Shown here: positions 15,831 to 25,432 of the stretch, one piece after another
Layout: every line of letters starts with the position of its first letter
Numbering within the stretch: the stretch's first letter is position 1
From: Sulfurovum sp.
Lineage (GTDB): Bacteria; Campylobacterota; Campylobacteria; Campylobacterales; Sulfurovaceae
DNA: 36,779 nt
Reading direction: 5' to 3'
NCBI GenBank assembly: GCA_027062365.1
Contig: JAMOTK010000059.1
Span: forward strand, 1-36,779
Made by a program: the position numbers and the translations under genes
The notes under the pieces: generated by a model
Told to the model about the DNA's origin: nothing
What the model saw: the letters and a program-made list of their open reading frames with translations, nothing else
Databases searched by the model: none

Positions 15831-18800
15831 ATATTTACTCTACTAGCAAGTATCATTTTAGAGTACTCACCAAAGTTTTGCCCCACATAAATAGTTGGGT
15901 ACATAGACATGAGCATATCATCTTCTGTGGGCATACCATTTAAAAATACAAAGCCACTCTGGTTTACAAAATCTTTTAACTCTCTAAAGTAGTCAGTAGA
16001 TATAGTACCAATCTCATCTAAAATACAGTGGCTAACAATTGGGATATCTTTGACAATATTTTTACTCACCATCTTAAGCATAGAGATGTTTATGATACTC
16101 TTTACAAGTGTTGAAGTTCCATTTGAGCCTATGTCATTGAGTGTCTGTCTCCACTTTAAGTCATTACCTCTCTCTACTACTTTAAACTCTAAGACAAAGC
16201 CATCTTCAAGCTCTAAGTACTCTTTAGATACATTTAGTAATTGTACCAATTCAACTATTTTTTCTCTTAACTCTGTTCTTAATCTTGCTGATGTTTTGTC
16301 ATCACCCAATGACTCAAAAAGTCCACTTAAAAATTTATCGTTATTTTTATCGTAAAATTCAGATAGCCCCTTTAAAGTGTTTAGTGTGAGGTTGTTGGTT
16401 TCAGAAAATTTAATGCCTATGCTATCTATGACCCTAAAAGAGTCCGTAGCTTTTCTAATGTAGTTTCCTAGAGCGTTTACTTCACTGTTAATATCTGCTA
16501 AGGCTTCATCAAAACTACTTAACTCTTTTTTTATGAGTACAATGTTACTTTTAAATTTATCTAGTGAAGCATCTTTAAGAAGTGATAATTTATCATTTTT
16601 TATGTACTCTATTAACTCTTTTGCAGTTTTTAAGTAAGATTTATCGTTAATGTTATCAGTAGGTGTAGATATTTTAAAGATATTACTACTCTTTATATTT
16701 TTAACTATTTTTACAACCAAATTTTCTATGGAGTCCTGCATATGTTTTATGTTATCAAATAGTTTTAAAATCCCATCTACTACAGCTAAGTTTACAACTG
16801 TACTCTCATCTAACTCATAGCTACCTAACTTTAGAGAACTCTTTATGGCTTTTTCTACTTTTTGACCTTCAATTTTTTCAGAGTATGCATTTGTAAACTC
16901 TTTTATGTCCTTTTGTTTAGTAAAAAGAACTTTATTTTTACTCTCTAACTCTAAACTTTTTACTTTAAACTCATTTTTCTGTTCACTCTTTTTTTGTTTT
17001 AAATCACTCAAATACTTCTCATCACTTTGAAGTTTTTGTTTTAAAACTGGTATATTTTCTATCTTATCTTTGTACTCTTTTAAGTAGTTTTCAACAACAT
17101 ATTTATGCTCTTCTATACTATCTAATAAGATTTTAAATCTTTTTATCTCATCAGATATACTCTTAAGAAGTTGCTTATCTACACCATTATTTTTTAACGC
17201 TTCATTCAGCTCATCTTGGCTACTCTGTATCTTAGCATTACACTCATCTTTTTTTCTCTCTATTATAGAAGCTAAAACCTGCTCACTCTCTTTTAACGCT
17301 TCATTAATTTTTGCTATATTAACGGCTATATTTGTACTTATGTTTTGAGTTATCTGCTCTATTTGTTTTTTAATTTGAGCTATTTTAGAGCTTAACTCCT
17401 CTTGCTGTATCTTACATAAAGCATAGGCTTTTTGAAGCTCCTCATTTTTAACTCTCTTTAATTCTACAGCATCATCTTTTACTTTTTGTAGGTTTAGTTT
17501 AGCTAAGGCTTGGTTGTTTTCGTAGCTTTTTTTGTTATCTTTTAGTTCATTTTCTTTTTTGTTGAGCATAGTTCTTTGTCTATCTTTCTCTCGTGTAGCT
17601 TTAGTAGCCTCATCCTCTAAAAGACGCTTTTTTCTACTGCTATCTTTGTTTAACTGCTTTATACTATCTTTTATAAGCTTTAACTCTTTTTGTAAGGTGG
17701 ACAGCTTATAAAAATTCTCAAACTCCTCTTCAAACTCTATGTTTAAACCAAAAATTGAACTACTGTTTTCATCTTCTTTGACTGTAAATGGCTTAGTAGA
17801 AAATAGTACTTCATCTTTTAGATACGTTACTAACTTTTTTGCACTCTTTATAGAGTTTCTGTTTATGTATCCATATAAATTATCTTTATCAAAATCAAGC
17901 TTCTCTTCTACTAATCTTTTTTGCTTAAACAGGTCTTCTTTTTTTTCTTTTGTCTCTCTATCTAATCTTTGGGAAGAGTCTTTAAGGTTTTTGGCTATTT
18001 CGTCTATTTGTTGTGTAACTTTTTGCATCTCAAAGCTATTGTCATTGAGTGATTTCTGAGTATCTAGTAGAGCTTTATCATATGTTTTTATCTGCTCTTC
18101 ATACTTTAAAATTTCCTCTTTGTTGAAAATAAAGTGTTTTATCTCTGCTTGTTCTTCTCGTATTTTGTTAAACTCTTCACTTTTCTCTTTAGAATTCACT
18201 TCTAACTCTATTACTTCATCTACATACTTTTGAGTCTCTAGTTTTATTTTATTCTCTTTAGACTCTAAAAGTTCTACCTTTTTTGACCCCATCTCATCCC
18301 TAAACTCAACGCTTTTACTTTTTAAGTCTAGTATCTGTTCATCGGAACTCTTTTTTAAATGCTCTTGTATCTTCTGGTACTTCTCTTTAATAGTCTCAAA
18401 TTTTGAAGTTAAAGCTCTGTATTTCTCTTGGTTTGTTTCTAGTTGGCTTTTATACTCTTTATCTTTTTTATACTCATCTACTAAGCGTTCTATATTTTTA
18501 GACTCATACGCTTTAGATTTTGCTTCTAACTCTCTTAACTCTTTGTTTTGTTCTGTAACCTCTTTAAAACTAGTATCTATTTTTTCATCTATTTTTGATT
18601 TCTCAATCTCATAGCTTCTCGTTTGAGTACTCTGTTGCTCTTCTACTTTTTCTACTTTTAGCTTTAACTCTTGCATTCTTTGACTAACTTGACTCCGTAA
18701 TGCTTCTAACTCATTTGCTTTTTCTTTAAAGCGTTTTCTATCGCTATGATATTTATGATATTTTTTAGATAACTCTTCTATATTTGGTATTTTTTGTTCA

Positions 18801-19519
18801 AATTTTACTATTTCATCTTTATGTTTTACATACTCATCTAGGTTTAGTTTTATCTCATTTAAGTCTATTTTCACAGCAGCGTTCTCTACAAGTGAAACTA
18901 TGCTATTTTTAATGCTAGTAGAGTTTACCTTTGAAGCCATAAAGATGTTTGAGAGTGTCTTTGCATACTCTCTTGTATATTTCACACTCTCAAAAAGAGA
19001 AAAGTCTACATTACTCTCTTGCTTTATTTTTTTAGTGTTTATATCTTTTTTATGAAAAGTATTTATGTATCTCTCTTTAATGCTTGTATGGTAGTTTGGT
19101 AAGTTGGCTTTTTGCACTTTTTCATTGAGTTTTTCTAAGTTAACAGGTCTATTTTCATCTATAAAAAGCTCTTTTACATCAAATGAAGCATTAGTCATAT
19201 CTATAAAGCTATAGTGTAACTTTCCACTCTTACTCACTACAAAGAGAAATCTACTACTACCCTTGGTATATTCGTACACTAAGTGTGAATTATGCTCTCT
19301 AAAGTACCAGTCATTAAAAGATTTTTTAGTGTCTGAGGTTAGGTTTAGTATGCTGTCCGAGTAGTCCATAGTGTAGAAAAACAGCACAGCTCTCATGATG
19401 GTAGTTTTACCAACACCACTCTCTCCTAAAAGCAGAGTATTTTTACTTAAGTCTATCTCATTAAACTCATATCCAGCACTCTTGATAAGATATATCTTCT
19501 TTAATCCATCGCTACTCAT
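15827..19519 (-). CDS. jetC: JetC-like SMC/MukB-type ATPase of a Wadjet system
   Basis: A 1230-residue motor protein. Walker A is G-ESG-V-GKTT (residues 32-40) in a MukB-like head. A very long Lys/Glu-rich coiled coil runs from about 230 to 1000. The C-terminal head half has a signature-like GSNGTSTLVKSI (from 1131) and Walker B IVSHCILDEIG (D1168, E1169), then GFVFLNGMPTEDD. The SMC/MukB/Rad50 architecture is certain. Assignment to Wadjet follows from the small partner genes and the Toprim gene. The length and HCxLDE box remind me of DUF3584-type ATPases rather than housekeeping SMC. It overlaps jetB by 8 and jetD by 4 bases. Confidence 0.85.
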   Translation of the reverse strand: MSSDGLKKIYLIKSAGYEFNEIDLSKNTLLLGESGVGKTTIMRAVLFFYTMDYSDSILNLTSDTKKSFNDWYFREHNSHLVYEYTKGSSRFLFVVSKSGKLHYSFIDMTNASFDVKELFIDENRPVNLEKLNEKVQKANLPNYHTSIKERYINTFHKKDINTKKIKQESNVDFSLFESVKYTREYAKTLSNIFMASKVNSTSIKNSIVSLVENAAVKIDLNEIKLNLDEYVKHKDEIVKFEQKIPNIEELSKKYHKYHSDRKRFKEKANELEALRSQVSQRMQELKLKVEKVEEQQSTQTRSYEIEKSKIDEKIDTSFKEVTEQNKELRELEAKSKAYESKNIERLVDEYKKDKEYKSQLETNQEKYRALTSKFETIKEKYQKIQEHLKKSSDEQILDLKSKSVEFRDEMGSKKVELLESKENKIKLETQKYVDEVIELEVNSKEKSEEFNKIREEQAEIKHFIFNKEEILKYEEQIKTYDKALLDTQKSLNDNSFEMQKVTQQIDEIAKNLKDSSQRLDRETKEKKEDLFKQKRLVEEKLDFDKDNLYGYINRNSIKSAKKLVTYLKDEVLFSTKPFTVKEDENSSSIFGLNIEFEEEFENFYKLSTLQKELKLIKDSIKQLNKDSSRKKRLLEDEATKATREKDRQRTMLNKKENELKDNKKSYENNQALAKLNLQKVKDDAVELKRVKNEELQKAYALCKIQQEELSSKIAQIKKQIEQITQNISTNIAVNIAKINEALKESEQVLASIIERKKDECNAKIQSSQDELNEALKNNGVDKQLLKSISDEIKRFKILLDSIEEHKYVVENYLKEYKDKIENIPVLKQKLQSDEKYLSDLKQKKSEQKNEFKVKSLELESKNKVLFTKQKDIKEFTNAYSEKIEGQKVEKAIKSSLKLGSYELDESTVVNLAVVDGILKLFDNIKHMQDSIENLVVKIVKNIKSSNIFKISTPTDNINDKSYLKTAKELIEYIKNDKLSLLKDASLDKFKSNIVLIKKELSSFDEALADINSEVNALGNYIRKATDSFRVIDSIGIKFSETNNLTLNTLKGLSEFYDKNNDKFLSGLFESLGDDKTSARLRTELREKIVELVQLLNVSKEYLELEDGFVLEFKVVERGNDLKWRQTLNDIGSNGTSTLVKSIINISMLKMVSKNIVKDIPIVSHCILDEIGTISTDYFRELKDFVNQSGFVFLNGMPTEDDMLMSMYPTIYVGQNFGEYSKMILASRVNI

Positions 19520-20066
19520 ATACTTCTATCTCCCCTAAAAAATACTCTATATAGTCATAAGAGTTTAAAACTATATACTCTGCGTTTGTAGAACTTCTCT
19601 CTTCTAAAAAACCATCTTTTTTTAACTTGTCTACTATCTTTTGTATGAACTCTCTATGATCATTGGCTTTTATGCCTTTCATTTTAGAAGATAACTCTTG
19701 AAGCTCTATACTAGAGTTGAGTTGTTGCTCCATAGCTGTTAGTGAAAACCTATAGCCTACTGAAAAGTTTACATCAAGTGTTTTAAAAAAATTGGCAATG
19801 TCTATGTAATCAACGATAAGTTCAAGTGCTGCCTCACCATCAGAAGCATCTTCTCTAGCAAAGTAAAAGTATCCCTCTCTTTTCATCAAAATATACCCTA
19901 GTGGCTTAAAGTAAGCTCTTAGCTCACTCTCTTTGCTAACCATTGCCTCGTAAATTTCAGCATTTGCATTTTTAGTACTGTTTTCATTGATGTAACCACC
20001 CTTTAGAATGATTTGGTAAATCTTCCCTATGTGCTGTGGCACTAACTCTTCTACATTTATAAGCAT
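19512..20066 (-). CDS. jetB: JetB-like (MukE/DUF4194-type) subunit of a Wadjet system
   Basis: At 184 residues it has the size of MukE-like accessory subunits that bind the kleisin. Visible are YQIILKGGYINENSTKNAN (winged-helix start), YILMKREGYFYFAREDASDG and a second winged helix near REFIQKIVDKLKKDGFLEER. Similarity to DUF4194 is judged from pattern only (short, two winged helices, the 'GY(F/L)..' hairpin). It overlaps jetA by 10 and jetC by 8 bases, in the order expected for jetA-jetB-jetC-jetD. Confidence 0.75.
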   Translation of the reverse strand: MLINVEELVPQHIGKIYQIILKGGYINENSTKNANAEIYEAMVSKESELRAYFKPLGYILMKREGYFYFAREDASDGEAALELIVDYIDIANFFKTLDVNFSVGYRFSLTAMEQQLNSSIELQELSSKMKGIKANDHREFIQKIVDKLKKDGFLEERSSTNAEYIVLNSYDYIEYFLGEIEVYE

Positions 20067-21220
20067 TTTTTTACCTCTACATACTCTCTATTGTTATATT
20101 TTGAAAAACTATCTGAATCTACTTCATACTTATCTGAATAGTTTTTCAACATTCGTATAAAGACACCTAGTAGTCTACTTTCATCTATGTTTTTACTCAC
20201 TAGAAATGACATTAAATCTTCATTTTGCTCTAAAAATGCACTATTTAACTTTTGATAATTATATAACTTTCTCTCAACTTTAATAACCTCATTTATATCA
20301 TACTTCAAATCACTCTCTTCTCTACTATCTTGTAACTCTATGGCTCTTGAACTTATGATTTTTCTAAGCGTTGCTATGTAGTCAAGTATCTGATCATCAG
20401 GGTGTAGTTTTTTTGGCTTTACACTTTTAGATACAACTTTTTGCTTCTGTGACAACTCTTCAATATTTGTTGAGTTAAGGAGTTTTTTATCATCTTTTAG
20501 GGCTTTGATTTTCTGTAGTTTTTTTATAAACTCACCATCTTTTATGCTTTGGTTTATAAAGTTTTTGATATCATCAAAGAGTCTTATAAATGATTTTTCT
20601 AGCTCTATAGATTCTCTTTTAAAGCGTAAAATAGCAGAGTTTATTTTGTAGTTATCCATAGTTCTAAAAAAATTATGTTGTTGATTTAAAAACTTATCAC
20701 AAGCATAAGTGGCATCTATGAGTTTTGTTATCTCATCTTTTGAGATTTTAAGTTTTTGCATTTTTATCTCAAAATTTGTTTCACTCTTAAAAGCAAAGAT
20801 GGAGTTTTGAGCAATGGCTCTAAGGTTGTGTTTTAGTAGAGGGGGTAGTTGTGAGAGTAGATTATAGATAGATTTTATCTCTTTATGGGTTGGTTCATCA
20901 CTTTTAAGCCTTTGGTTATAAAACCCTAACTCTTCATTTAGTTTTTCTAGCTTATCGCCCACTAGTCCAATGTTCGTTTGTGAATTATGCCCAAGCCTAG
21001 CCTCATAATACTCTAAAGTATCAGCATTAAGAGAGAGTTCATCATTAAATTCATCATACTCAATAATCTCAAAATGAATAGCTTCATCTAATTTTGAGCT
21101 ACTGTAACTATCTCTAATACTATCATTTGGTCTTGATTCATAACTATACAACTCTTGCATAATATCTCTACAAGAGTTCTGAATACTTATAATCTCTGAA
21201 ATATTTTTATTTATTGCCAT
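20057..21220 (-). CDS. jetA: JetA-like kleisin subunit of a Wadjet system
   Basis: This is a 387-residue, mostly helical, charged protein with no membrane segment. It has the position and size of MukF/JetA kleisins, which bridge the two SMC heads. The N-terminal third is acidic. The middle has long helices (LKHNLRAIAQNSIFAFKSE, and KINSAILRFKRESIELEKSF). The C-terminus (FIRMLKNYSDKYEVDSDSFS) may be the second head-binding helix set. I see no strong stand-alone motif, so the call depends on the operon. It is the first gene, with a -10 TATAAT about 20 bases upstream and a weak ribosome binding site. Confidence 0.72.
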   Translation of the reverse strand: MAINKNISEIISIQNSCRDIMQELYSYESRPNDSIRDSYSSSKLDEAIHFEIIEYDEFNDELSLNADTLEYYEARLGHNSQTNIGLVGDKLEKLNEELGFYNQRLKSDEPTHKEIKSIYNLLSQLPPLLKHNLRAIAQNSIFAFKSETNFEIKMQKLKISKDEITKLIDATYACDKFLNQQHNFFRTMDNYKINSAILRFKRESIELEKSFIRLFDDIKNFINQSIKDGEFIKKLQKIKALKDDKKLLNSTNIEELSQKQKVVSKSVKPKKLHPDDQILDYIATLRKIISSRAIELQDSREESDLKYDINEVIKVERKLYNYQKLNSAFLEQNEDLMSFLVSKNIDESRLLGVFIRMLKNYSDKYEVDSDSFSKYNNREYVEVKKCL

Positions 21221-21241
21221 TTTTATATTTCTTTTAATTTT

Positions 21242-21247
21242 ATTATA
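21242..21247 (-). promoter_or_regulatory. -10 box for the jet operon
   Basis: On the minus strand TATAAT lies 21 bases upstream of the jetA ATG, in a very AT-rich stretch. The -35 (TTAGTT with 17-base spacing) is poor, as is common in this phylum. Confidence 0.45.
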
Positions 21248-21386
21248 ACATCTATAACTTAACTAACTAATGTTATGCTAAAAAAATAATAAGGAAAAAA
21301 GATGAACAAAAAAAATGAATTTTGAAAGATGATGGATTTTATAAGAAAAAAATAGACCCGTTATCATTTTCTTATAAACTTTTAGC

Positions 21387-21442
21387 TATAATTACGGCAA
21401 AAATTTGGGCATATAATGTAAAGAGAATGCCCTCTTTAAGGA
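21387..21442 (+). promoter_or_regulatory. promoter and leader of the DAHP synthase gene
   Basis: A -10 TATAAT lies at 21387-21392; a second, TATAAT at 21412-21417, is possible. The leader can form two exclusive hairpins: GGGCAT (21407-21412) with ATGCCC (21427-21432), or AAAGAG (about 21420-21425) with CTCTTT (21432-21437). The second stem ends right beside the Shine-Dalgarno AAGGA (21438-21442). Confidence 0.5.
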
Positions 21443-21448
21443 TAGACT

Positions 21449-22795
21449 ATGACTTGGACACCAAGTAGCTGGAGAAATTTCCCCATTAAGCAACAACCCA
21501 CTTATCAAGACCAAACTTTGCTCAAAGAAGTAGAAGCAACATTGAGTACGTACCCTCCACTTATTTTTGCAGGAGAAGCAAGAAAACTCAAAGAAAAATT
21601 AGCAGCCGCAGGACGTGGTGAAGCCTTTTTACTCCAAGGTGGAGACTGTGCAGAAAGCTTTTCTGATTTTAATGCTAAAAATATCAAGAACCTTTTTAAG
21701 CTCATGCTTCAAATGAATATGGTTCTCATGTATTCCACAGGTAAGCCTATCGTCAAAGTAGGGCGAATCGCAGGACAATTTGCCAAGCCTAGAAGCTCTG
21801 ATTTTGAAGAGATAAATGGGGTAAAATTGCCTTCTTACCGTGGGGATATTATCAATGGTATGGAGTTTACAGAAGAAGCACGTATGCCAAATCCAGAAAA
21901 TATGATAAAAGCCTATAATCAATCTTCTTCTACACTCAATTTGCTTCGTGCCTTTTCACGTGGTGGATTGGCTGATTTAAATAAAGTACATCAATGGAAC
22001 TTAGAATTTATCAAAGACAATCCCCTAGGGAAAAAGTATGATGAACTCTCTGATAAGATAGACCATTCTATGAAGTTTATGGCAGCGTGTGGGCTGACTT
22101 CTGATATTATGCCACAGCTTCACCAAACGACACTCTATACTTCCCATGAAGCACTGTTGCTCAATTATGAAGAAGCACTTACCCGAAGAGACACAGAGAC
22201 AGGTGATTATTATGATTGTTCTGCTCACATGCTTTGGATTGGTGATCGAACAAGAGATTTGAGCGAAGCACATATCGAATACTTTAGAGGTATCTCCAAT
22301 CCTATCGGATGTAAAGTAGGACCGAGCATGGGGGAGGATGAACTCATCGAACTCATTGATGCACTAAACCCTGAAAATGAAGAGGGAAGATTGAATCTTA
22401 TCGTGCGTATGGGTGCATCTAAAATCCAAGAGTATTTCCCTAAACTTCTTCAAAAGGTCAAAGACTCAGGACGCAATGTTGTATGGTCATGTGACCCAAT
22501 GCATGGAAACGTAGAGAAGTCTTCATCAGGCTTCAAAACACGTGATTTTGATAATATTCTTTCAGAAGTAGAACAATTCTTTGCTATTCACAAACAAATG
22601 GGAACAGTCGGAGCAGGAATACACTTAGAAATGACAGGCAATGATGTCACAGAATGTACAGGAAGTACTTCCTGTGCCATCACAGCCGAAGGACTAGCCA
22701 GTCGCTACCACACCCAATGCGACCCAAGACTCAACGCATTACAAGCATTAGAGCTTTCATTTATCCTCTCTGATACGATTAAAGATGCTGAGTAG
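21449..22795 (+). CDS. 3-deoxy-7-phosphoheptulonate (DAHP) synthase, class II
   Basis: It catalyses the first step of the shikimate pathway, from phosphoenolpyruvate and erythrose-4-phosphate. At 448 residues it is the plant/Helicobacter-type class II enzyme: [30 protein letters not shown] (metal-binding Cys), [63 protein letters not shown] and [19 protein letters not shown] lies 6 bases before the ATG. It is divergent from the jet operon and convergent with the HD-GYP gene. Together with aroE further on it serves aromatic amino-acid synthesis. Often annotated aroG or aroF in relatives. Confidence 0.95.
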   Translation: MTWTPSSWRNFPIKQQPTYQDQTLLKEVEATLSTYPPLIFAGEARKLKEKLAAAGRGEAFLLQGGDCAESFSDFNAKNIKNLFKLMLQMNMVLMYSTGKPIVKVGRIAGQFAKPRSSDFEEINGVKLPSYRGDIINGMEFTEEARMPNPENMIKAYNQSSSTLNLLRAFSRGGLADLNKVHQWNLEFIKDNPLGKKYDELSDKIDHSMKFMAACGLTSDIMPQLHQTTLYTSHEALLLNYEEALTRRDTETGDYYDCSAHMLWIGDRTRDLSEAHIEYFRGISNPIGCKVGPSMGEDELIELIDALNPENEEGRLNLIVRMGASKIQEYFPKLLQKVKDSGRNVVWSCDPMHGNVEKSSSGFKTRDFDNILSEVEQFFAIHKQMGTVGAGIHLEMTGNDVTECTGSTSCAITAEGLASRYHTQCDPRLNALQALELSFILSDTIKDAE

Positions 22796-22820
22796 GGGTG
22801 CTTTGTTTGTGAACTATTTT

Positions 22821-24194
22821 TTAATCTTTAAAAGTATCTCGAATAGCAAGAAACTTTTCTAAATTATCAAAAAATATATCTATTAAAGTAGGGTCAAAAT
22901 GTTTGCCTTTTTCGTTTCTAAAAAGTTCAAAGATTTCTTCATCATTCCATGCTTTTTTATAGACACGGTCAGAGCCTAAAGCATCAAAGACATCAGCGAC
23001 AGCTGTAATCCTACCAAATATGTGTATTTCTTCTTCTTTTAGTCCATTAGGATAGCCTGTGCCATCCCATTTTTCGTGGTGTTCTAGTGCTACGATAGAG
23101 GCTGTTTTAAGCAGTGGTCTAGTAGAATATTTGAGCATATCATATCCATAAATGACATGTTTATCCATTATCTTTCTCTCTTCCTCATCAAGTCGTCCTG
23201 CTTTGTTTAAAATAGCATCAGGTATGGCAATTTTTCCTATATCGTGCATGGGACTGGCTTGTCTTAACATCTCGGCATCTTTTTCACTTAATCCATAATA
23301 TAAAGCGAGAAGACTACTGTATTCAGCGACTCTTTTTACATGGTTTCCTGTCTCTTTTGAGCGACTCTCACCAATAGCACCCATGGTAAATACCACTTCT
23401 TTTTGTGTCTCTTCTATCTCATGTAAAAATGCTTCTGAACTTGTAGTGTGCATTTGTTCAAGTTTATCTGCAAGGACATTAAATAAAGAAATTATTTTAC
23501 CTATTTCATCATTTTTGCTTGAGGCAATTCTGAGCGAAAAGTCTGGTTGTTCTTCTGTTAAGTTTTGAAGATAAAGTAAAATATTGTCAAATCTATATTT
23601 GGTTGAGCGATAGAGATACAGAGCAAAAAATATTAATATCAATAATCCTATTAAAGAGATGATTAATGAATAAATAAAGTATGTAGTGTTATCCTCGCCT
23701 ATTTTTACCATTAACTTATCTAAGACCCTACTTGAGTGTATTTTTTGTCCTTCAAATAAATCAAACACTTTATTTGAATACTTTTGTAATACTTTTGCCT
23801 CATCCAAGTTTAAATTATCTGTATCTTGAATAACCTTAGACGTAAAGAGATAGGCAAAGTCAAAATATTCATTAAATATTTTTAAAAGATTTTTTGTATC
23901 TAATCCATATTCTTTGGCTCGTTTTAAATTATTGATAATTTCTTTTTTGGATGTGATAGTATATAATAATATGTCTTTTTCACTTGTTATTGTGGCATCA
24001 ATAAATAAATCTCTAATCTTTTCTAGTAGATAAAGATTTCTAATATTAATAGAACTAATAGGTAAGTATTTTTTTTGAATATTTTTAAAATTATCTATAT
24101 TATGATTGGTATAAAAAAAGGTACTTAGGATAATAATCAAAAAAGTACTAATACTTATAGTAATAAATAATAATAGCCTTTGTGTAATAGACAT
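22821..24194 (-). CDS. membrane-bound HD-GYP phosphodiesterase
   Basis: It probably hydrolyses cyclic di-GMP. Order: TM1 (about 7-28), a helical periplasmic sensor (30-170), TM2 (173-196), a HAMP-like linker (200-250), then an HD-GYP domain. Key residues are present: HDIGK (317-321), HVIYGYDML, HHEKWDGTGYP (372-382; the GYP is intact) and ITAVADVFDALGSDR. It is the third gene of a leftward operon. Its ATG is 2 bases after the porin stop, so its periplasmic sensor may respond to what the small binding protein or porin brings in. Confidence 0.9.
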   Translation of the reverse strand: MSITQRLLLFITISISTFLIIILSTFFYTNHNIDNFKNIQKKYLPISSINIRNLYLLEKIRDLFIDATITSEKDILLYTITSKKEIINNLKRAKEYGLDTKNLLKIFNEYFDFAYLFTSKVIQDTDNLNLDEAKVLQKYSNKVFDLFEGQKIHSSRVLDKLMVKIGEDNTTYFIYSLIISLIGLLILIFFALYLYRSTKYRFDNILLYLQNLTEEQPDFSLRIASSKNDEIGKIISLFNVLADKLEQMHTTSSEAFLHEIEETQKEVVFTMGAIGESRSKETGNHVKRVAEYSSLLALYYGLSEKDAEMLRQASPMHDIGKIAIPDAILNKAGRLDEEERKIMDKHVIYGYDMLKYSTRPLLKTASIVALEHHEKWDGTGYPNGLKEEEIHIFGRITAVADVFDALGSDRVYKKAWNDEEIFELFRNEKGKHFDPTLIDIFFDNLEKFLAIRDTFKD

Positions 24195-24196
24195 GC

Positions 24197-25432
24197 TTAA
24201 TAGGCAAAACTTAAACTAAAGGTAAAAGCATACACAGCTTTATCTTCTATCCCTGTATCATGTGATAGAATGCCTAGTCTTTCAAGACCTGCACTATTGA
24301 CACCAAAAGGGCTGATGTTTCCATAGTTAGAGGTGGTGATTCTGTCTACTTGTGCTTTAAATGCTAATCCAACAGCCAAATCATAACGCATTCCTATAGA
24401 GGCTGTTTTTTGAGAAAAGTTGGTTAAGTACAGGGTGTCGTCAAGTCCCCGTTTTAAAAGAGTACTTGTTGCATCAGGTGTATTAATAGCACTTGTGTCA
24501 AAATGACTTTTATCATTATGATTTTCTCCATACATTACAAAAGGTGTTAATTCATCTATCTTATATCCTACTAAAGCATACGCACCCGTAGAAGTTGGGA
24601 GTAAACTGTTACTTTCAAAATGGGCTATCTCTGCATCAATGATGAGTGATTCTCCTCGATACTGAAACCCAAAAGAATAAATATCACTGTATCTATCTTC
24701 ATAGGTATATCGCTCCATATTATTGCCATACACTTCTAAACCTTGTATAATTGATTTCTGTAAGAGACCATCATCAATATTGGTATGTGACCTTGAGTAA
24801 GAAGCCTTATAGAGTATATTTTCACTTTCTAAAGTAATAAAAAGAGAATTTGTATCATCAACTTTAAGCATAGATTCTCTATTTTTATCTGCATATATGG
24901 TATCAGAATATGAGCCAAAGAGAACAAGAGATGCATTAAAGTTATAGTCTCCAATGACTTTATTGTAACTCAATTCTAATCCATCAAATGTACCTACTGG
25001 CATAAAGGTATAGACTCCAGAAGGGGCTCTCGCCCATAAATGTAAATAGTCTAAATTTAATGACTCCGAATAAAGAAAAACTTTGGTTTGTATCCTTCCT
25101 AAACGTATGGCATAATTGTCATTGATGTCATATTTGAGATTCAGCCATGTAAAGTCAGCCTTCACTGAATCATGTACTTCTCTCAAAAGTCCTTGTGCTG
25201 CAAAGGTAAAGTCACCGTTGACAACCGTAATTTGTGCCCCTACTTTGGAGTAGGGACTTAGACTAAATACATCGTTGACATTGTCTTGATTAAAATGGTT
25301 TAAATCATATCCTGATGTATCAAGTCCAGAGAGTGCAATATTTCCAAAATAGTTAAATTTTGTATCAAAAGAATCTTCAGCCATGAGAGGTAGACTTAAA
25401 AATAATAAAAAGAGGGTTTTACGGATGTACAT
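24197..25432 (-). CDS. outer-membrane porin-like protein
   Basis: About 411 residues. The signal peptide is MYIRKTLFLLFLSLPLMA with cleavage before EDSFDTKF. The rest is rich in alternating aromatic/polar beta-strand segments and ends in FTFSLSFAY, the terminal-aromatic strand typical of outer-membrane barrels. The start is set at 25432 because AAAGG lies just upstream; a longer start at 25447 would add MQRSY. It overlaps the upstream binding-protein gene and is 2 bases from the HD-GYP gene. I cannot name the substrate. Confidence 0.75.
   Translation of the reverse strand: MYIRKTLFLLFLSLPLMAEDSFDTKFNYFGNIALSGLDTSGYDLNHFNQDNVNDVFSLSPYSKVGAQITVVNGDFTFAAQGLLREVHDSVKADFTWLNLKYDINDNYAIRLGRIQTKVFLYSESLNLDYLHLWARAPSGVYTFMPVGTFDGLELSYNKVIGDYNFNASLVLFGSYSDTIYADKNRESMLKVDDTNSLFITLESENILYKASYSRSHTNIDDGLLQKSIIQGLEVYGNNMERYTYEDRYSDIYSFGFQYRGESLIIDAEIAHFESNSLLPTSTGAYALVGYKIDELTPFVMYGENHNDKSHFDTSAINTPDATSTLLKRGLDDTLYLTNFSQKTASIGMRYDLAVGLAFKAQVDRITTSNYGNISPFGVNSAGLERLGILSHDTGIEDKAVYAFTFSLSFAY

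Noticed and set aside
14940-21220. Reading the operon as housekeeping MukBEF condensin
   Set aside because: A fourth gene with a Toprim nuclease pattern is overlapped into the operon, and the locus is inserted between unrelated housekeeping genes, which fits Wadjet better.
21302-21325. Short frame MNKKNEF with a strong AAGGA upstream of the DAHP synthase gene
   Set aside because: It stops after 7 codons and meets another stop (TAG 21353) in the same frame; no sign of a longer broken gene.
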